Position numbers and translations under genes: made by a program
Assembly (NCBI GenBank): GCA_027422505.1
Contig: JAPQWV010000050.1
Span: 3,472,001 to 3,536,000 of the forward strand
DNA: 64,000 bases
Direction of reading: 5' to 3'
Origin: Craterostigma plantagineum
Lineage: Eukaryota > Streptophyta > Magnoliopsida > Lamiales > Linderniaceae
The notes under the pieces: generated by a model
Seen by the model: the letters and a program-made list of their open reading frames with translations, nothing else
What the model was told of the DNA's origin: nothing
Databases searched by the model: none
Shown: piece by piece, positions 34,023-47,000 of the stretch
Position numbering within the stretch: the first letter of the stretch is position 1
Layout: each line of letters begins with the position of its first letter

Positions 34023-37000
34023 TCAGCTTTTGGCTCCTTTCTTTGCAAGCCTTAAACTCCTTGCATGCTTCATTTCGGCCTCCTTCTGAGCTTTCTTTCT
34101 CTCGAGTTCGGCCTGATTACAGTTTTCTTCATGGGCCTTTCGAAACATCCTCACGAACTCCAGTATTGTACCCGTAACTGCAAGAAGTTAGGAGAGCGAA
34201 GAGAACATTTGAGAAAATGGTGACATTTGGAGAATTCATTGATGTTTTGCGTGTCTGCTCACCTTGTTCGAATGGGCATCGGGCAGGATCTTCTCCAAAG
34301 TATAGAGAAAGTGCATCTGAATTTTTTCCCTGCATGTATGATGGGAATGGTTAGCAATCTTACCACAGATGAAAAATGATATGATGGCACCACAAGATAT
34401 TGTCTGTAATGTTTATGAAAGACAATATTTACCGCGGTAGAATATAAAATCTTTACAGAGGCCACTTCAGCCTCAGCAACTCCAACAAATGCCTTCAAAG
34501 TCTGTCAATATTTAGAAAAGATGTAATTCAAGTGAACAAAAAGAGTTTGGAAGTAATGAGTGTCATAATGTAGATAGAAGACTATGCTTTAGGTATTAGT
34601 TCAAATAACTTGGTGAAAACCACCATGTTCACATATGAAATGCCATATATATTACAATATTACATTGGGCGGCGGAATACCTTGTGAAATGTATCAGGAC
34701 CGTCATTTTCGGAAGCCTCCAATTCTTGCTGTACCTTTTCCAGACCTTTTATAATGGCTTGCATTTCCTCAGCCAAGGATTTCAGTTGTATCTGCAATGA
34801 CATTCGTTACCCTCGATGTTGCTACTACTATTTGAACACTTTAGAAAATTCCCCTGTTAGAGGTATGTCTAAACCTTTGAGGCAGCTTTCAAGCTAACAA
34901 GGTCTTCATGAAAATCCAAAAGAGATGGTGACTTTGTGGCCAGCACCTGGTAAAATGAGCCAAAGATGAACACAAACATGAATCACTTAGCACTGTCCTT
35001 TATAAAGAATGCACCAATCCAATAGCATCTAATATACTATGAATCATGCAAAATAGTGTGAGTAAGACATCCCAACAGAGTATCGGCAACAATGTTCGAC
35101 TGTGAATTATTCATGAATTGATACATGCAAGCATAAATGAAAGATAACCCATTCGATTCATGCCCAATCAAATTGTCATCATTTGTAAGTTACTTAAGAC
35201 AATAGAACATTAAAGAATAACATCTCAGGAATTATTTAATCGTCGTGTGGATAGCGTACCGAATATTATCCCCAAGATAACAGAAAGCAGACGAAAGGGT
35301 AAATATAGAAAAAGAGAGTAGATACCTTACAAAGGTAATGCATTAGAGTCATCTTATTGTTTGATGCACGAGTATCTGTGAGTTTTAAAAGACTGTCTAA
35401 TTTGAATCCTATAGCAGACCCTGGAAAAAGAATGAAAAGCTGCATATCTTAATATATACCTTTTTGATAATCTCAATTGCTAAGCATAAGGGAAAAACAC
35501 GTTGCAGGGAAGTAATGGAATCGTATTGGCAAATGCTAACACAGTAGATTATGTTCACGTATCCATACCTCTGACAGTTCCCCGATTCAGTGTATTCCCA
35601 AGATATAAAATTTTCTTCATAATTTCTTTGAGTTTGACGGATTTTGGAACCTAATGCAAGAATAGATATTACTAATAAAGGGGTTAAGAAAGCAACGAAT
35701 ATTCATTAGCGTACTAGACATACATACCTCTTCACAAGCATAATTTACAGTGCTCAAGCTCTTCCTGAAATCAGAAAGCTGGGACAGGAAGGAAACATTG
35801 ACCTCAATAGGACATCATGCAAGTTATCGGATGTTCAAAAATGTCAAGCAAACCTGAGTATTGAATTGAATCTTGAATAGAAAAACCCATAATTTTGATT
35901 CAACTCGTGGGACTTTCATCAGCTCCAGGAAAAACTACACGAACAGATTCAATAGATTCACTTTCCATTTACAGGATTAACAACAACAATTCCAAATAGG
36001 GGTGTTCATTCGGTTATAACCGAACCGACTAACCGAAAGTTCGGTTCGAGGATTTCATAAACCGAAAACCGAACTGAAATATTTCGGTTTGGTTTCGGTT
36101 TTTACCGAATTTTTTCGGTTCGGTTCGGTTAACCGACCGAAAAACCGAATTTTAATAAAAGAAATAAAAAAATATATAAACGTGATTTATATTATAAAAA
36201 TATACTATCATATGTAGAATTGAATAAAAATATTTAATTTAGCTAATTTTTTAATATTTTATTTAATATGTTAATATGATTTAAATTATAAAAAAAATAT
36301 ATTATCATATATATATTTGTATAATATTTTGAATAATATTTTTTTCATATTTTATAACATATGGTGGATATATTATTACTATAGAACATATAATAATATT
36401 TGATTATATATTTTATATACTTATATATATGTATAGAAAAATAAAAAGTAATAATAAATTCGGTTTTTCGGTTCGGTTCGGTTTACCGAGGTAGTAAACC
36501 GAAACCGAACCGAAATTTATTCGGTTATCAAAATGAAAACCGAATACCGAACCGAAAAATTTCGGTTCGGTTCGGTTTCGGTTCGGTCGGTTAACCGACA
36601 TTTGAACACCCCTAATTCCAAATTATCTTATATTGAAGCTGATTACCAGGACCGGATTAGGGCCGGCGCATCAAGCCCACATCCGGCCCAGTATAATAGA
36701 GGGCCACATATTTAAAATGTCCTGAATTTTTTTGAAAATACAAACTATCAAAATAGACCTAATTTTTATCAATGTCATGCAAAAAAAAATATATGGGCCT
36801 TAATGTTTTGGGCCACCAGAACAGGGTATCAAAAATAAAAAAACGGCCCTGCTCATTACTATACCTTTTCACACTTTCCCAAGTTTTCCTTGTCACCTGA
36901 GTAATTCTGAAAATTCAAATGCACAATCATTTAGGACAAATTTTAAGCTCAAACGTTAGATAATAGAATACTCATTTGATTTTAGGAAATCAATGCCTAT

Positions 37001-38908
37001 GACGATCAAATTATTACTATTAAATAACCAGGGGAGAAGCACTTAAACGTTTATGTAGTTGGCAATGGAGTTAGACAAATCTTCTCCCCAAGTCGTCTAT
37101 CATGCATTTTATCAGTAGAAAGTAGGATGATGTGACGAAGATCCAAAAGATATAGAATGTTGGCATTTGAGCCACAACTGGCAACAATCTTCTCTTTTAA
37201 TAAACTGATTGTACACTTCTGATACATTATTATCAACTTGTGTTTCAATTTACTTACCACAACGTGGTGGCACTTTGCATATGACAAAAATTATGCAATA
37301 CAAATATATGAATCTTTAACCTCGAGAATTTTCATTTCCTCTTTCGTCGGACAAAATTTAATGAGGTTTTCTACTCGATCAGCATCTAAAATCGTTTCAT
37401 CCATTGCCAGGGCAGCAGCCTGAGAAAAAGCAATTCATGCGGTAAGATTGAGAAAACTGAAGACCGACAAGACAAAACAATGCAAGTGACATTGACAGTT
37501 ACACCAATAAGAGTGATGTCCTCTCAGGTTAATGGAGAAGGAATGCACCATGAAATACGACAATGATCATATCTTTAGCTTACCATCATGTCAGGTAGTG
37601 GCATCTTCACTTTTGCGAGCATTATTTCTGTATTATGGGCCCTCCGTAGGTCAATCTACAAAGAAAAGTATGAGATATGTGTTAACTCACCAATTTTTCT
37701 ACAAGTTTAACGATTGCATCGCTTTTAATTTTATATAATTTATTTTCCATCAATAATATGTTTAGTAGCGAAAAGAAAGTTATCAACACAAATTGGATTA
37801 ATCTCAAATAAAAGCTACCATAAATGGACTATCTTATTCATATAACATTACCAGACGGACTATCTGCGGCTTATTTTGTCGCCAACCAGATTTGCCTCCT
37901 GCACTGTCCGATCTTGGCACTGTAGCAGAGAAAAGAGTCTCCAGCTCCGACACATCAAATTCTGGTGCACTATAAGTATATAAAATCCATCAATACGATG
38001 TTCGGAAACAAAATGAAGTACGACTTTTATGAAAGAATTATAGTTAGCAAGTAAAAGGCTTTGACAATAAAACAAACAGTAACTCGACACATAATGGGAC
38101 ACGGGAAGCTTAAACACCAATATCAAGTAAATGCGCTACTCCCAATCACCAAATAGGATAGGTGGGAAGAGTAATACACTTGAGGTTCGCCATATTTCTG
38201 CAATTCCTCCCACAAGCTTCCTTGAAGAACCCTAGTCACCTTGCTCCAGTGAAGTCGCTTTAAGGTAGATCTCCGAGGAGCTGTAGGAGATGACATCCGT
38301 AGACGAGAAGGCCGCGGCGATCTACTAGAAGCCAACCCTCTACCATCACCCGTCGGTCCTTTTACACCAAGTGGAGGAGGAGTGGTTGGTCCGCCTGGTT
38401 TAGGTCTTGGAGCTCCACGAGGAGGAGGAGGAGGTCCTGGCGAACGACCACCACGAGGAGATGGAGGAGGTGGTGCTCGTCCCCCAGGTGTGGGGGTAGT
38501 TGGTGGCGGCGTCGGCGGAGGAGGGAGTGGAGGAGTATGCTTTGGAAAAGATGAATCATTATGCACGGGTGGTGGTGGTGGTGGAGGAGGAGGGGGGTTA
38601 CCACTGTTAGGAAGTGGAGGCAGGGTGGGTGGTGGAGGAGGCGGCTGCGGAAAACTGTTAGGCATATAAGTTGGTGGTGGTGGAGGTGGTGGTGATTTTG
38701 AAGGGAAAGAAGCATTGGAGGACGAAAATGGAGGAGGCGGCGGAGGTGGAGGAAGAGGAATGGAAGGAGACGATGGTGCCATCGCTGGAATAACTATCCG
38801 AGCATCGCCGTTTGGGTAGGCGGGCTTTGGGTACTGAAGAGAAGCGTGTTTTATTTGCTGAGGTAGTTTGTTCTGCGATTGTGGGGATGGAGAAGAAGGG
38901 TACCCCAT
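34023..38908 (-). CDS. Formin lacking the PTEN-like region, FH1-FH2 only (14 exons, 614 aa)
   Basis: Copy A of the formin. Exons by eye on the minus strand: 38178-38908, 37852-37969, 37584-37655, 37321-37419, 36865-36906, 35854-35934, 35728-35778, 35569-35650, 35326-35420, 34875-34946, 34681-34791, 34433-34501, 34263-34329, 34023-34177. They add to 1845 nt with no stop; the two length changes against copy B (12 bp, 6 bp) keep the frame. It has a proline-rich FH1 region (about residues 45-180) and a complete FH2 domain. The first ~32 residues (MGYPSSPSPQ...) have no match in copy B; homology starts at NGDAR. The PTEN-like and C2-like parts are absent. It may be a chimeric gene with a new promoter, or an unexpressed relic. 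Confidence 0.72.
35997..36614. mobile_element. hAT-type MITE, 618 bp
   Basis: Ends TAGGGGTGTTCA and TGAACACCCCTA, with the 8-bp duplication ATTCCAAA on both sides (35989-35996, 36615-36622). Its ends are dense in TTCGGTTCGG/CCGAACCGAA repeats. It lies in a formin intron of copy A; copy B lacks it. Confidence 0.9.
36647..36851. mobile_element. hAT-like MITE, 205 bp
   Basis: Ends CAGGACCGG and CGGCCCTG. The flanks CTGATTAC (36639-36646) and CTCATTAC (36852-36859) are a near-perfect 8-bp duplication, and copy B has the single site CTTATTAC near 53756. It is in the same intron as the 618-bp MITE. Confidence 0.75.
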
Positions 38909-39960
38909 TTTCTTTTTCGAATTTCTTTTGTTTTTTCTGCTGATTTTTGGTGGGATGAAGATGAAGATGGAGTTGATTCTTGGTGGGGTTTAATAAGAGG
39001 GTTGAGGGCTGACTTTGAGATTAATGTCAACTAACGGTGTATTATTAATTTTTGTGGATTGTATGGGGAAGGTTGGGATTTAGGGTGAGGTATTATTTGA
39101 TTTCTATAAGCTAAATTGTACGTTAATTGCGTGGTTATTGAAGCTAAGCTTGTAATAATAATGTGGGGAGAAGTGGCCAGAACATGGTGATCGGTTGTTA
39201 CCTCTTTTCTTAATTCTCGGTTTTTCTTTTCATTATTACATGTTGGTTTTCGAATGACATGTTTTGATTGGTACTATGCTTTTCATGTATTAGTTATGGT
39301 TGCATGCATTGGAATAAAAGTATAATATGGTATTAAAATAGAATAGCGTAACGAAGGAAGGAATGACTCGATATTGGTCGATTGTTCGGAGGTTGATTTA
39401 TTTGAGTCAACCACCGTTAACGAGTTGATGGTTTAGTATTATTTATCCAGCGCTGGTTTTTTTTTCGGAGGAATCCAGTGCTGGTTTTTTAGTGCTTTTG
39501 ATTCTTAACAAAGTCTCCACATTGACTATATATATATAATGACTTCGACATATATATTTGGTAAGCATGAAATATGTATCACAAAATTGCGGAGTTCTTG
39601 GTCTTCTGTGCGATGACAATGATACAATATACGAGAGCATCTCCAAAAGTACTTAGAACGCGAACGTAAAAATGCAGTAAAAAAATGGTTGGCTTGATAA
39701 GGCATCTGAACAGTCCCCCGTGACAACAAATGGTGTGTAATAAAACAACAGACCTTTCCCATTCTCAACACACATATACACATACAGAGAATTTTCATGC
39801 AAACGACTCATCATCTCTCTCAGCAAGAATGGAGCCCAAGAACTTCTTCTCCATCGATTAGACAAGAACATCATTGTACATGGCATTTCTATGTGGCTCA
39901 ATTCAAAGGTGTCGAAGAACCCTACTCTCAAGCAGCAAAGAACTATATATCTCCTCTGCA
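38909..39960 (-). promoter_or_regulatory. Sequence upstream of the truncated formin
   Basis: On the minus strand the ~90 bases before the ATG at 38908 are A/C-rich with repeated CATCTTCATC, like a plant 5' leader, and the ATG context is AAAATGG. This DNA has no counterpart at the copy B formin, so it was joined to the FH1 exon at about 38812. Beyond 39100 I see no gene. Whether it works as a promoter is unknown. Confidence 0.4.
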
Positions 39961-39964
39961 GTTG

Positions 39965-41270
39965 GCCGATCTTTTAATCTTTTCTTTTACATTGACGGTA
40001 TAATTTTGACATATTTGTATCTGGAAATACTGCTCTTTTCTATTTCAGATTCTAACAAAGCAGAATACTTTTACGACTTTTCTTTTTCTTACACAATGTA
40101 CAATCTTTTATTGCAGAGAACAACATGGTTGGACGTATCTATTGTGTACACCTACAGTGTTGCAGTCGGATATGTTTATGGTGGAGTTGTATGTTGATTC
40201 TGTAGGAACAATTAATTGAGCTCAAGAAATTTAAAGATGAAATCTAAAGACGGTAGTGCTAAACGGGCTGTCGTGCGTTTGGAGGGGTATGTATGATTTC
40301 ATGAAGCATCGTCTCATGTTTCGTAATGGTCTTCCATGCTATATTCAGTAAAATATGTTTTCCTTTGTAATTTTGTGGATGTCTCCCTTATGGTTTGGGA
40401 TGATAAGGCAAAGGAGATTTGCGAAGCGATTAGTTCTTCCGTCGGGCATACTACAGTTGTGGCACTTAATTTTTCTTTTACATTAACGGTTTAATTTTGT
40501 CATTTGTATCTAGGAACAATGCTCTTTTCTCTTTTTGATTCTAACAAAGCAGAATACCTTTACAACGTTTCCTTTTCTTCACACAAGGTACAATCTTTTA
40601 TTGCAGAGACAACATTCTAACAAAGCAGAATATCTTTACAACTTTTCCTTGTCTTGCCAATGATGCCTTGGTCTGGTGGTATGGCAGCCAACGCTAAGGT
40701 GCTTGGGGGTAATAAGGAAGAGGTCCTAGGTTCGAACCATCCCGCCAACATTTCCCTAGCCATATCCCACATGGGCACAGACATGTGTGTTTGAAACGGT
40801 CGACCTGTTTAGCAGGTAGTGGGTTGGCCCCCGGGGTTTACCTGGCCCGCCAGGGTTCCCTGGGTTTCCAAAAAAAAATTCTTTTCTTCACACAATGTAC
40901 AATCTTTTATTGCGGAGAACAACAAGGTCAGGTGCATTTTATATGTGTATACCTACAGGCGTTGCAGTGTGACATGTTTATGGTGGAGTCTTATGTTAAT
41001 TTAGTATGAACAATTTCTTGAGCTCGAGAAATTTAAAGATGGAGGGGTATTGTGAAGCATCGTCTCATGTTTCGTAACTGTCCTCTATGCTATATTCAGT
41101 AAAATATGTTTTCCTTTTGTAGTTTTGCGGATGTCTCCCTTACGGTTTGCGACGATAAGGCAACAGAGTTTTGCGAAGCGATCCGTTCTTCCGTCGGGCA
41201 TACTACAGTTGTGACAACTGATTTTTTCTTTTATACTGACGGTATAATTTTGACATTTGTATCTGGGAAC
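39965..41270 (+). pseudogene. Tandem RPA/OB-fold-like gene fragments
   Basis: Two related units (about 39965-40520 and 40530-41270) share long blocks, for example CTTCCGTCGGGCATACTACAGTTGTG. A frame in each reads like an OB fold of replication protein A: VSLMVWDDKAKEICEAI near 40390, and VSLTVCDDKATEFCEAI near 41130. Frames break between blocks and no full gene is present. They may be remains of a Helitron-borne RPA-like gene. A SINE interrupts the second unit. Confidence 0.45.
40660..40877 (+). mobile_element. tRNA-derived SINE
   Basis: It holds a box-A-like TGGTCTGGTGGTATGG and a perfect box B GGTTCGAACC (40731-40740). A (A)9 tail ends it near 40876. It interrupts one of two RPA-like repeats, whose partner at about 40570 shows the uninterrupted sequence. 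Flanking TTCCTTGTCTT and TTCTTTTCTTC form an imperfect duplication. Confidence 0.75.
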
Positions 41271-42266
41271 TGTGACGTCCCTCACATTTAGTACTAATAG
41301 ATGGCAGATTTTTCGCAACGAAAGTCACGTAAAACCCATTTTACAAAAATCTATTATTATTAATATTACAATCGCACATGATAAGGACGTAATATTTTAC
41401 ACATATATTTATTTCGCATACGTCTTATCTTACAAGAACCTTAGCCTCTCACATTAAAATATTGCATGACTCCCTAAGACCTCTCCACATGTTGTCATGC
41501 ATGTACAGCCTCGCCCTCAAATGACCGTGGAGTACCGCCGTCAGTCTGCCTTAGTCGTGACGTTTTTCAACGTCCGACTCAAACGTACCTACAACACATA
41601 AAACATGGAGTGAGTTATAAAGCTCGGTAAGAGGAAATATGCATGACATGCACGTGCCCCACTCGCAAAGTCATCCGCGCCGATGCTTTCTCATAATCAT
41701 ATTCCTACATCGTTCTTATTTCATTCACGGCTCTCAGCTAACTTGCTACGTCCACCATCATGAGCTCAAATCCAGTATGGATAAAAATATAATAGTTGGC
41801 CTACTCCGGCTAAGGTCACACTAGGGTTTTTTCCCTTGTCATCATTCACTAGGTCGCCCCTCTATTTAGCGGTCGTCTTCCCTGGCACTCTGGTTACACC
41901 ATGTGTTTCGTACATGTCGCCTCTTCCCGCTACCATTTACGTACATATATTTGACGGCTTATATCCCTTCATGGTGCCTTTGTTGAAGTAGCTATGACTC
42001 AATTGTGAGTCGACATCAAATGCCAATATAGACAAATATAATTCGCTTTCAAGCGAATAATACCATGCACGCTCATCTCATAATACCCCAAATAATTCGT
42101 GCATGCACATGTTTTATGCTACATGAATAATGCGACAATTAGAAATATAAATATCAAACAGTCATATAAAACAAACAATTCATATCACATATTTTCATCG
42201 AAGCACTTAGTCACACAAGTTAAACACACAAAATAAACTGTGTTATAGTTGAAATTCCCACTTACC
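41271..42266 (-). repeat. Truncated second copy of the solo-LTR family
   Basis: It starts TGTGACGTCC and matches 727-1224 plus 10561-11075, including GAGCTCAA next to the Helitron site and CACTAGGGTTTT. It is cut off at 42267 by a copia LTR. It shows the pre-insertion state of the Helitron site near 41775. Confidence 0.75.
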
Positions 42267-42924
42267 TGTTGGTGTGGCAGCGGACCCGGTCGAATAATAA
42301 TGCGGCTAATATTTGAGCAATTAAAGATAAAAGTGGACATCGAGATTTAACGTGGAAAACCCACAAACAAATCGGGGTAAAAACCACGGGTAAGAAAGAA
42401 TCCACTATAGAGGAAAAATATAGGAGTTACTCTATAAAGGAGAAAACCCTCAATATCTCTCTTTATAGTCGGAGAGCATACCCGACAAACTCTCTATTTT
42501 TATTTTCTCTCTTATTTCTTCACGCTGTGGGATGCATTTTTTACACTGAGGTTCTTAGCATATTTATAGGCAATAGAACAAAGCAAATGAGGTAATTGCT
42601 TACCTCATTCAATATGTGAACAAAAGAAAAGTCATCAGCACCATTTCCACGTTGATTGCAGCCTTGGACAATTCAAACCCATGTGCTCTGACGTGCCTTT
42701 TAAAATTCATGTCGACAATCTCCCACCTGAAGATTTGATTTAGGATCAATCGGATCTTCACACCATTCTTTCTCCTTTGCCTTTCATGTTCTCTTACGTC
42801 TCCGCTAGGCCACTTGAGGAACGACACAAACGAACTTGTCAGTGTTGACCGCCTTCGTCAAGTAATCTGCTAGGTTGTCTTTTCTATGAATCTTCTGCAT
42901 ATCTACCGTGCCCTCTTTCACTAT
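42267..42924 (-). mobile_element. 3' end fragment of a Tork-like copia element
   Basis: An LTR (42267-42717, TGTTGGTGTGG to ATGTCGACA) is followed by the PPT and by the end of RNase H, readable on the minus strand as VDMQKIHRKDNLADYLTK. It stops at 42924, where the duplicated XXT sequence begins. The LTR resembles the one at 13389 in its middle part but is a different family. Confidence 0.8.
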
Positions 42925-44071
42925 CTCAGATCAAAAGATATGGCTCCATAAAAACCCTATCCCAAACCACCTAAGCAACGGCCGGCCGAGGGTGTTGCTA
43001 GTCACCGGCTCGCCGCCCAACCCCTACGACAACGCCATCGGTGATCATTACCTGCTGAAATCGGCCAAGAACAAGATCGCCTACTGCAGAATCCATGGAT
43101 CGAAATCGTGTACAACATGGCTCACCTAGACAAGGAACTCGCCGGATATTGGGCAAAGCTTCCATTGATTATGTAGTGTTTTAAGTATCAGTTAATAGAT
43201 GATTAGAACAGTTTCGTGTGGTTGTATGCTTGCTTTAACGTTTGGTTTAATAAGAGCAGAACTGGAAACACAAAACCAGAAAATAGACAAGCAATTACGT
43301 GGTTCAGCTGAAGGTTTCAGCCTACATCCACGGGCCAAAGATCAAGAGCTTTTATTGCTGATTGTTTGAGCTTACAGATTACACAGGATACTTCTCTTTC
43401 TCTGTTTATCACTCACCTTGATAAACCTTACCCGGAAAGATAAACCCCGTACAAAATGATCTCACAACCTCTGTGCACTGTCTACTGTTTTATTGGCAAA
43501 ACACGTGAGGTTGAAAAACTAATTCCACCTCATATTCCAGTGTGTAGAAACGCTCCAAGCAGCTGCAACTTTATAAGTGACTTGCTTATTCCATTCGGCA
43601 ACTTCTTGAAGAGTTGCTATTCTGATTTCAGCAACACTCCAACAGAGCAATACATATGCTCGTTCCTTGCAGCTGCTCCATATCTGAGCTTATGAATTAC
43701 CTTAACAAATCTCCACTTAATTCGTCAGCTCAAGTTCTGATCTTTGGCACTCCAACTCCTTGCAGTCAAGGAGCATCAACACACCTTACCAGCTCCAAAC
43801 AATAGTTGAATTTCTCGTTCGAAACCGGCTTGGTGATCATGTCAGCAGGATTGTCATCTGTTGATATATTCTTCACTGCAACCTCCCTGAGCTATCACCC
43901 CTCTGATAAAGTGAAGTGTCACATCAACATGCTTGGTTCTCTCGTGATATACACTATCTTTTGCCAAGTGCAGTGCCCCTTGATTGTCACAGAACACTTC
44001 CATTTGTGACTGCTAAATCAGCAGCTCTCTTATCAGTCCCTTAAGCCATATTCCTTCTTTGACAGCTTCAG

Positions 44072-47000
44072 TTAAGGCAATGTACTCTGCCTCCGTAGTA
44101 GCAATGTAACAACCTTCTGCAATGATGCCTTCCAGCTGATAGCTGTCCCATACGAGGTGAAGATATAGCCTGTCAGTGATTTCCTAGTATCATAGCAGCC
44201 AGCAAAATCAGAATCGACAAATCCTGCTATTGCACCATCCCTGCTAGTGATCTTCATATCCCTCTTGTATATCAGCCCCTTCTCCAATGTCCCTTTCAAG
44301 TATCTCAGCACCCATTTTAAGGCAACCCAGTGATTCTTTATTGGGCATGCCATGAAGCGGCTTACCATACTACAGAGTATGCAAGGTCTGGTCTAGTGCA
44401 GACCATGGCATACATTAGTGACCCCACAACACGTGCATATGGAATCTTGCTCATGTACGCTTCTTCTTCTTCTGTGATATCATCATCACCTTTGCTTAGC
44501 TTGAAATGTGCAGCTAAGGGAGTTCATACTGCTTTTGAACTGCTCATTTCAAACCTCTTCAAGACTGAGCTCAAATAGCTAGTCTGATGCAGCTTCAGGT
44601 AGTGATTGGTTCTGTCTCGATCAATCTCCATTCCAAGAATTATCTTGGCTGGACCAAGATCCTTCATCTCAAACTCAGACTTCAGAAGCTCCTTAATTGT
44701 CCCTATTTCAGCTTTGCTCTCACTAGCCAACAAGATATCATCTACATACAGAAGTAGATAACAATTCTGTTCTGTGAGCAAGCTTTCATGTATATGCAGG
44801 GATCATAGCTGCTCCTTCTAAACTGATTCTTAACTATGAATTGATCAAACCTTTTGTTCCACTGCCTTGGGCTCTGCTTCAACCCATACAATGACCTTTT
44901 TAGCAGACACACTAGTTCCTTCTTTCTCTTGTCTCATAGCCCTCAGGTTGGGCCATGTAGATTGTCTCTTCCAAGCTGCCATACAAGAAAGCAGTCTTTA
45001 CATCAAGCTGTTCCAATTCAAGGTTAAACTGTGTCACCAAAGAGAGCATTAGTCTTATAGACCTCTGTTTCACCACGGGAGAAAATATATCATTATAATC
45101 AACTCCCTCTTGCTGTGTGAAGCCCTTTGCTACTAATCTGGCCTTGTGCCTAACCTTTGAGTTTGCTTCAAGCTTCCTTTTGAAGATCCATTTGCACTTA
45201 ATGATCTTCTGATTTGCTGGCGTCTCAACTAGTTTCCACGTGTCATTTTTCAACAAAGAGTCCATTTCATCATCCATTGCAAGCTTTCAGTTTATACCAT
45301 CTGAGGCTCTCACTGCTTCCTGGTATGATTTTGGTTCATTTCCTGTTTCCTCTGCCATAGAGAATGCAAAAGCTATGGCATCTGCTTGACCAAATCTCTT
45401 TGGTGCCCTCACTTCTCTTATTTGTCTGTCTCTAGTGAGCATATATTCAATTTCCTTCCTAGGTATGTTTGGACTGGATCTGATTAAGCATACTCTGGTT
45501 CAGCATGCTCTAGATCAGCCTCTTCAACTTGCTCTGATTCCTCAGCTTCAGGTGTGGTCTCCCCAGCAGGTCCTTCATTCTCTTTGGTCTGCTCCACCTC
45601 AAGCTGAACCTTCCCCAAAAATTCTGTGCCATCCATCTTCAGCCCTCTTTCCAGCACTGAATTCCTTTCAAGGTTTGCCATCACAGCTTCTGAAAATATC
45701 ACATCCCTGCTTAGAAAGCATCTGTTAGCCCCGGGTACTAGACTCCACAACTTATATCCTTTTACTCCTTCAGGATATCCTATGAAGATGGACTTAACAG
45801 CTCTGGTTTCCAGTTTGTCCCCCTTCATATGTGCATATGCCAAACAGCCAAATACCCTTAGATGCTGTAAACTTGGCTTTGATCCAGCTTCAGGAGTTTT
45901 GTGGTTCAGAGCTGTTGATGGGCATTTGTTCACCAAGTAAGTTGCAGTGGCTAGAGTTTCTGCCCAGAAAGCCTTGGGCAAACCTGCACTAAGCATCATG
46001 CATCTTGTCCTCTCGAGCAGAGTTCGATTCATTCTTTCGGCTATCCCATTCTGCTGTGGGTTATAAGGGACAGTTCTATGCCTTTTAATTCCCTTCACAG
46101 AATGAATTGAACTCTTTAGAGCAGAATTCCAGCCCATTGTCAGTCCTTAACACCTTCACTTTTCTGCCAGTCTGAAGTTCAACTGACCTCTTCCAAACTT
46201 TAAACCTGTCCAGAGCCTGATCTTTTATTTTCAGACGTGAATGTCCAGACCTTTCTCGAGTAATCATCAATAATTGACATGAAATACCTAGCCCCACCAT
46301 GTGACAGTACTGAAGCTGGTCCCTAAAGATCAGAATGAAGGTATCCCAATGGTTCAGAGGTGTTGTGTATCCCAGTTGCAAACCTCACCTTGTGAGATTT
46401 TCCTAACACACATTGCTCACAGAACTCAAGGTCTTCAATCTTGTCCTTTCCAAACATGCCTTGCTTGGATAATTCTTGAAGTCCCTTTACACTGACATGC
46501 CCCAGTCTTCTATGCCAGAGACTAGTAACACTCTCATCCTTCCTTGCAATAAGAGCAGTTTCTGTCAGTGTTGTGCCTATCAGAGAGTATACTCCATTTG
46601 ATTTGATGCCCTTCATTACAAGCAGAGAACCTTTATGAACCTTCATTAATCCATTCCTTGTTATTTCATATCCCATATCATCTAGCATCCCCACAGAAAT
46701 GAGATTTCTTTTTAACTCAGGTATGTATCTTACATTCTTGAACATGATCTCACTCCCTGTATGCATTCTGATAGATCACCAAAGAAATGTAGTAGATAAG
46801 GATGATTATACGCCCTTTCATGCAGTTCTTTGATCACTCAAGCACGGTAGCCTCGAGGACAGGCAACCTTCTCAAACTCGATTTTATACTCAAGCAATGT
46901 GGACACCTGACCGAAGCTTAGCAAGTGCACCAGCATCACAGCAGCGGATATGGTTATTCTATTCCTCGAAAGAATGAAAAAGATTGAGCTAGCACGTCAG

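Larger units (their letters stand above)
25325..38812. repeat. Segmental duplication, copy A
   Basis: Sequence from XXT codon ~132 through gene X and the formin down to the FH1 exon is repeated in order and orientation at 42925-56651. Coding exons look about 95% alike by eye, and introns and intergenic parts align too. Copy A has extra insertions: TRIM with copia (27364-32688), a Stowaway MITE (33382-33624) and two hAT MITEs (35997-36614, 36647-36851). Confidence 0.9.

Noticed and set aside
36413..36715. Short frames rich in Asn/Arg/Thr/Glu or Phe/Gly/Ser
   Set aside because: They come from TTCGGTTCGG repeats at the end of a hAT MITE.
40660..40760. A functional tRNA gene
   Set aside because: Pol III boxes are present, but no acceptor-stem pairing or cloverleaf was seen, and the unit ends in an A tail at a target-like repeat, so SINE fits better.
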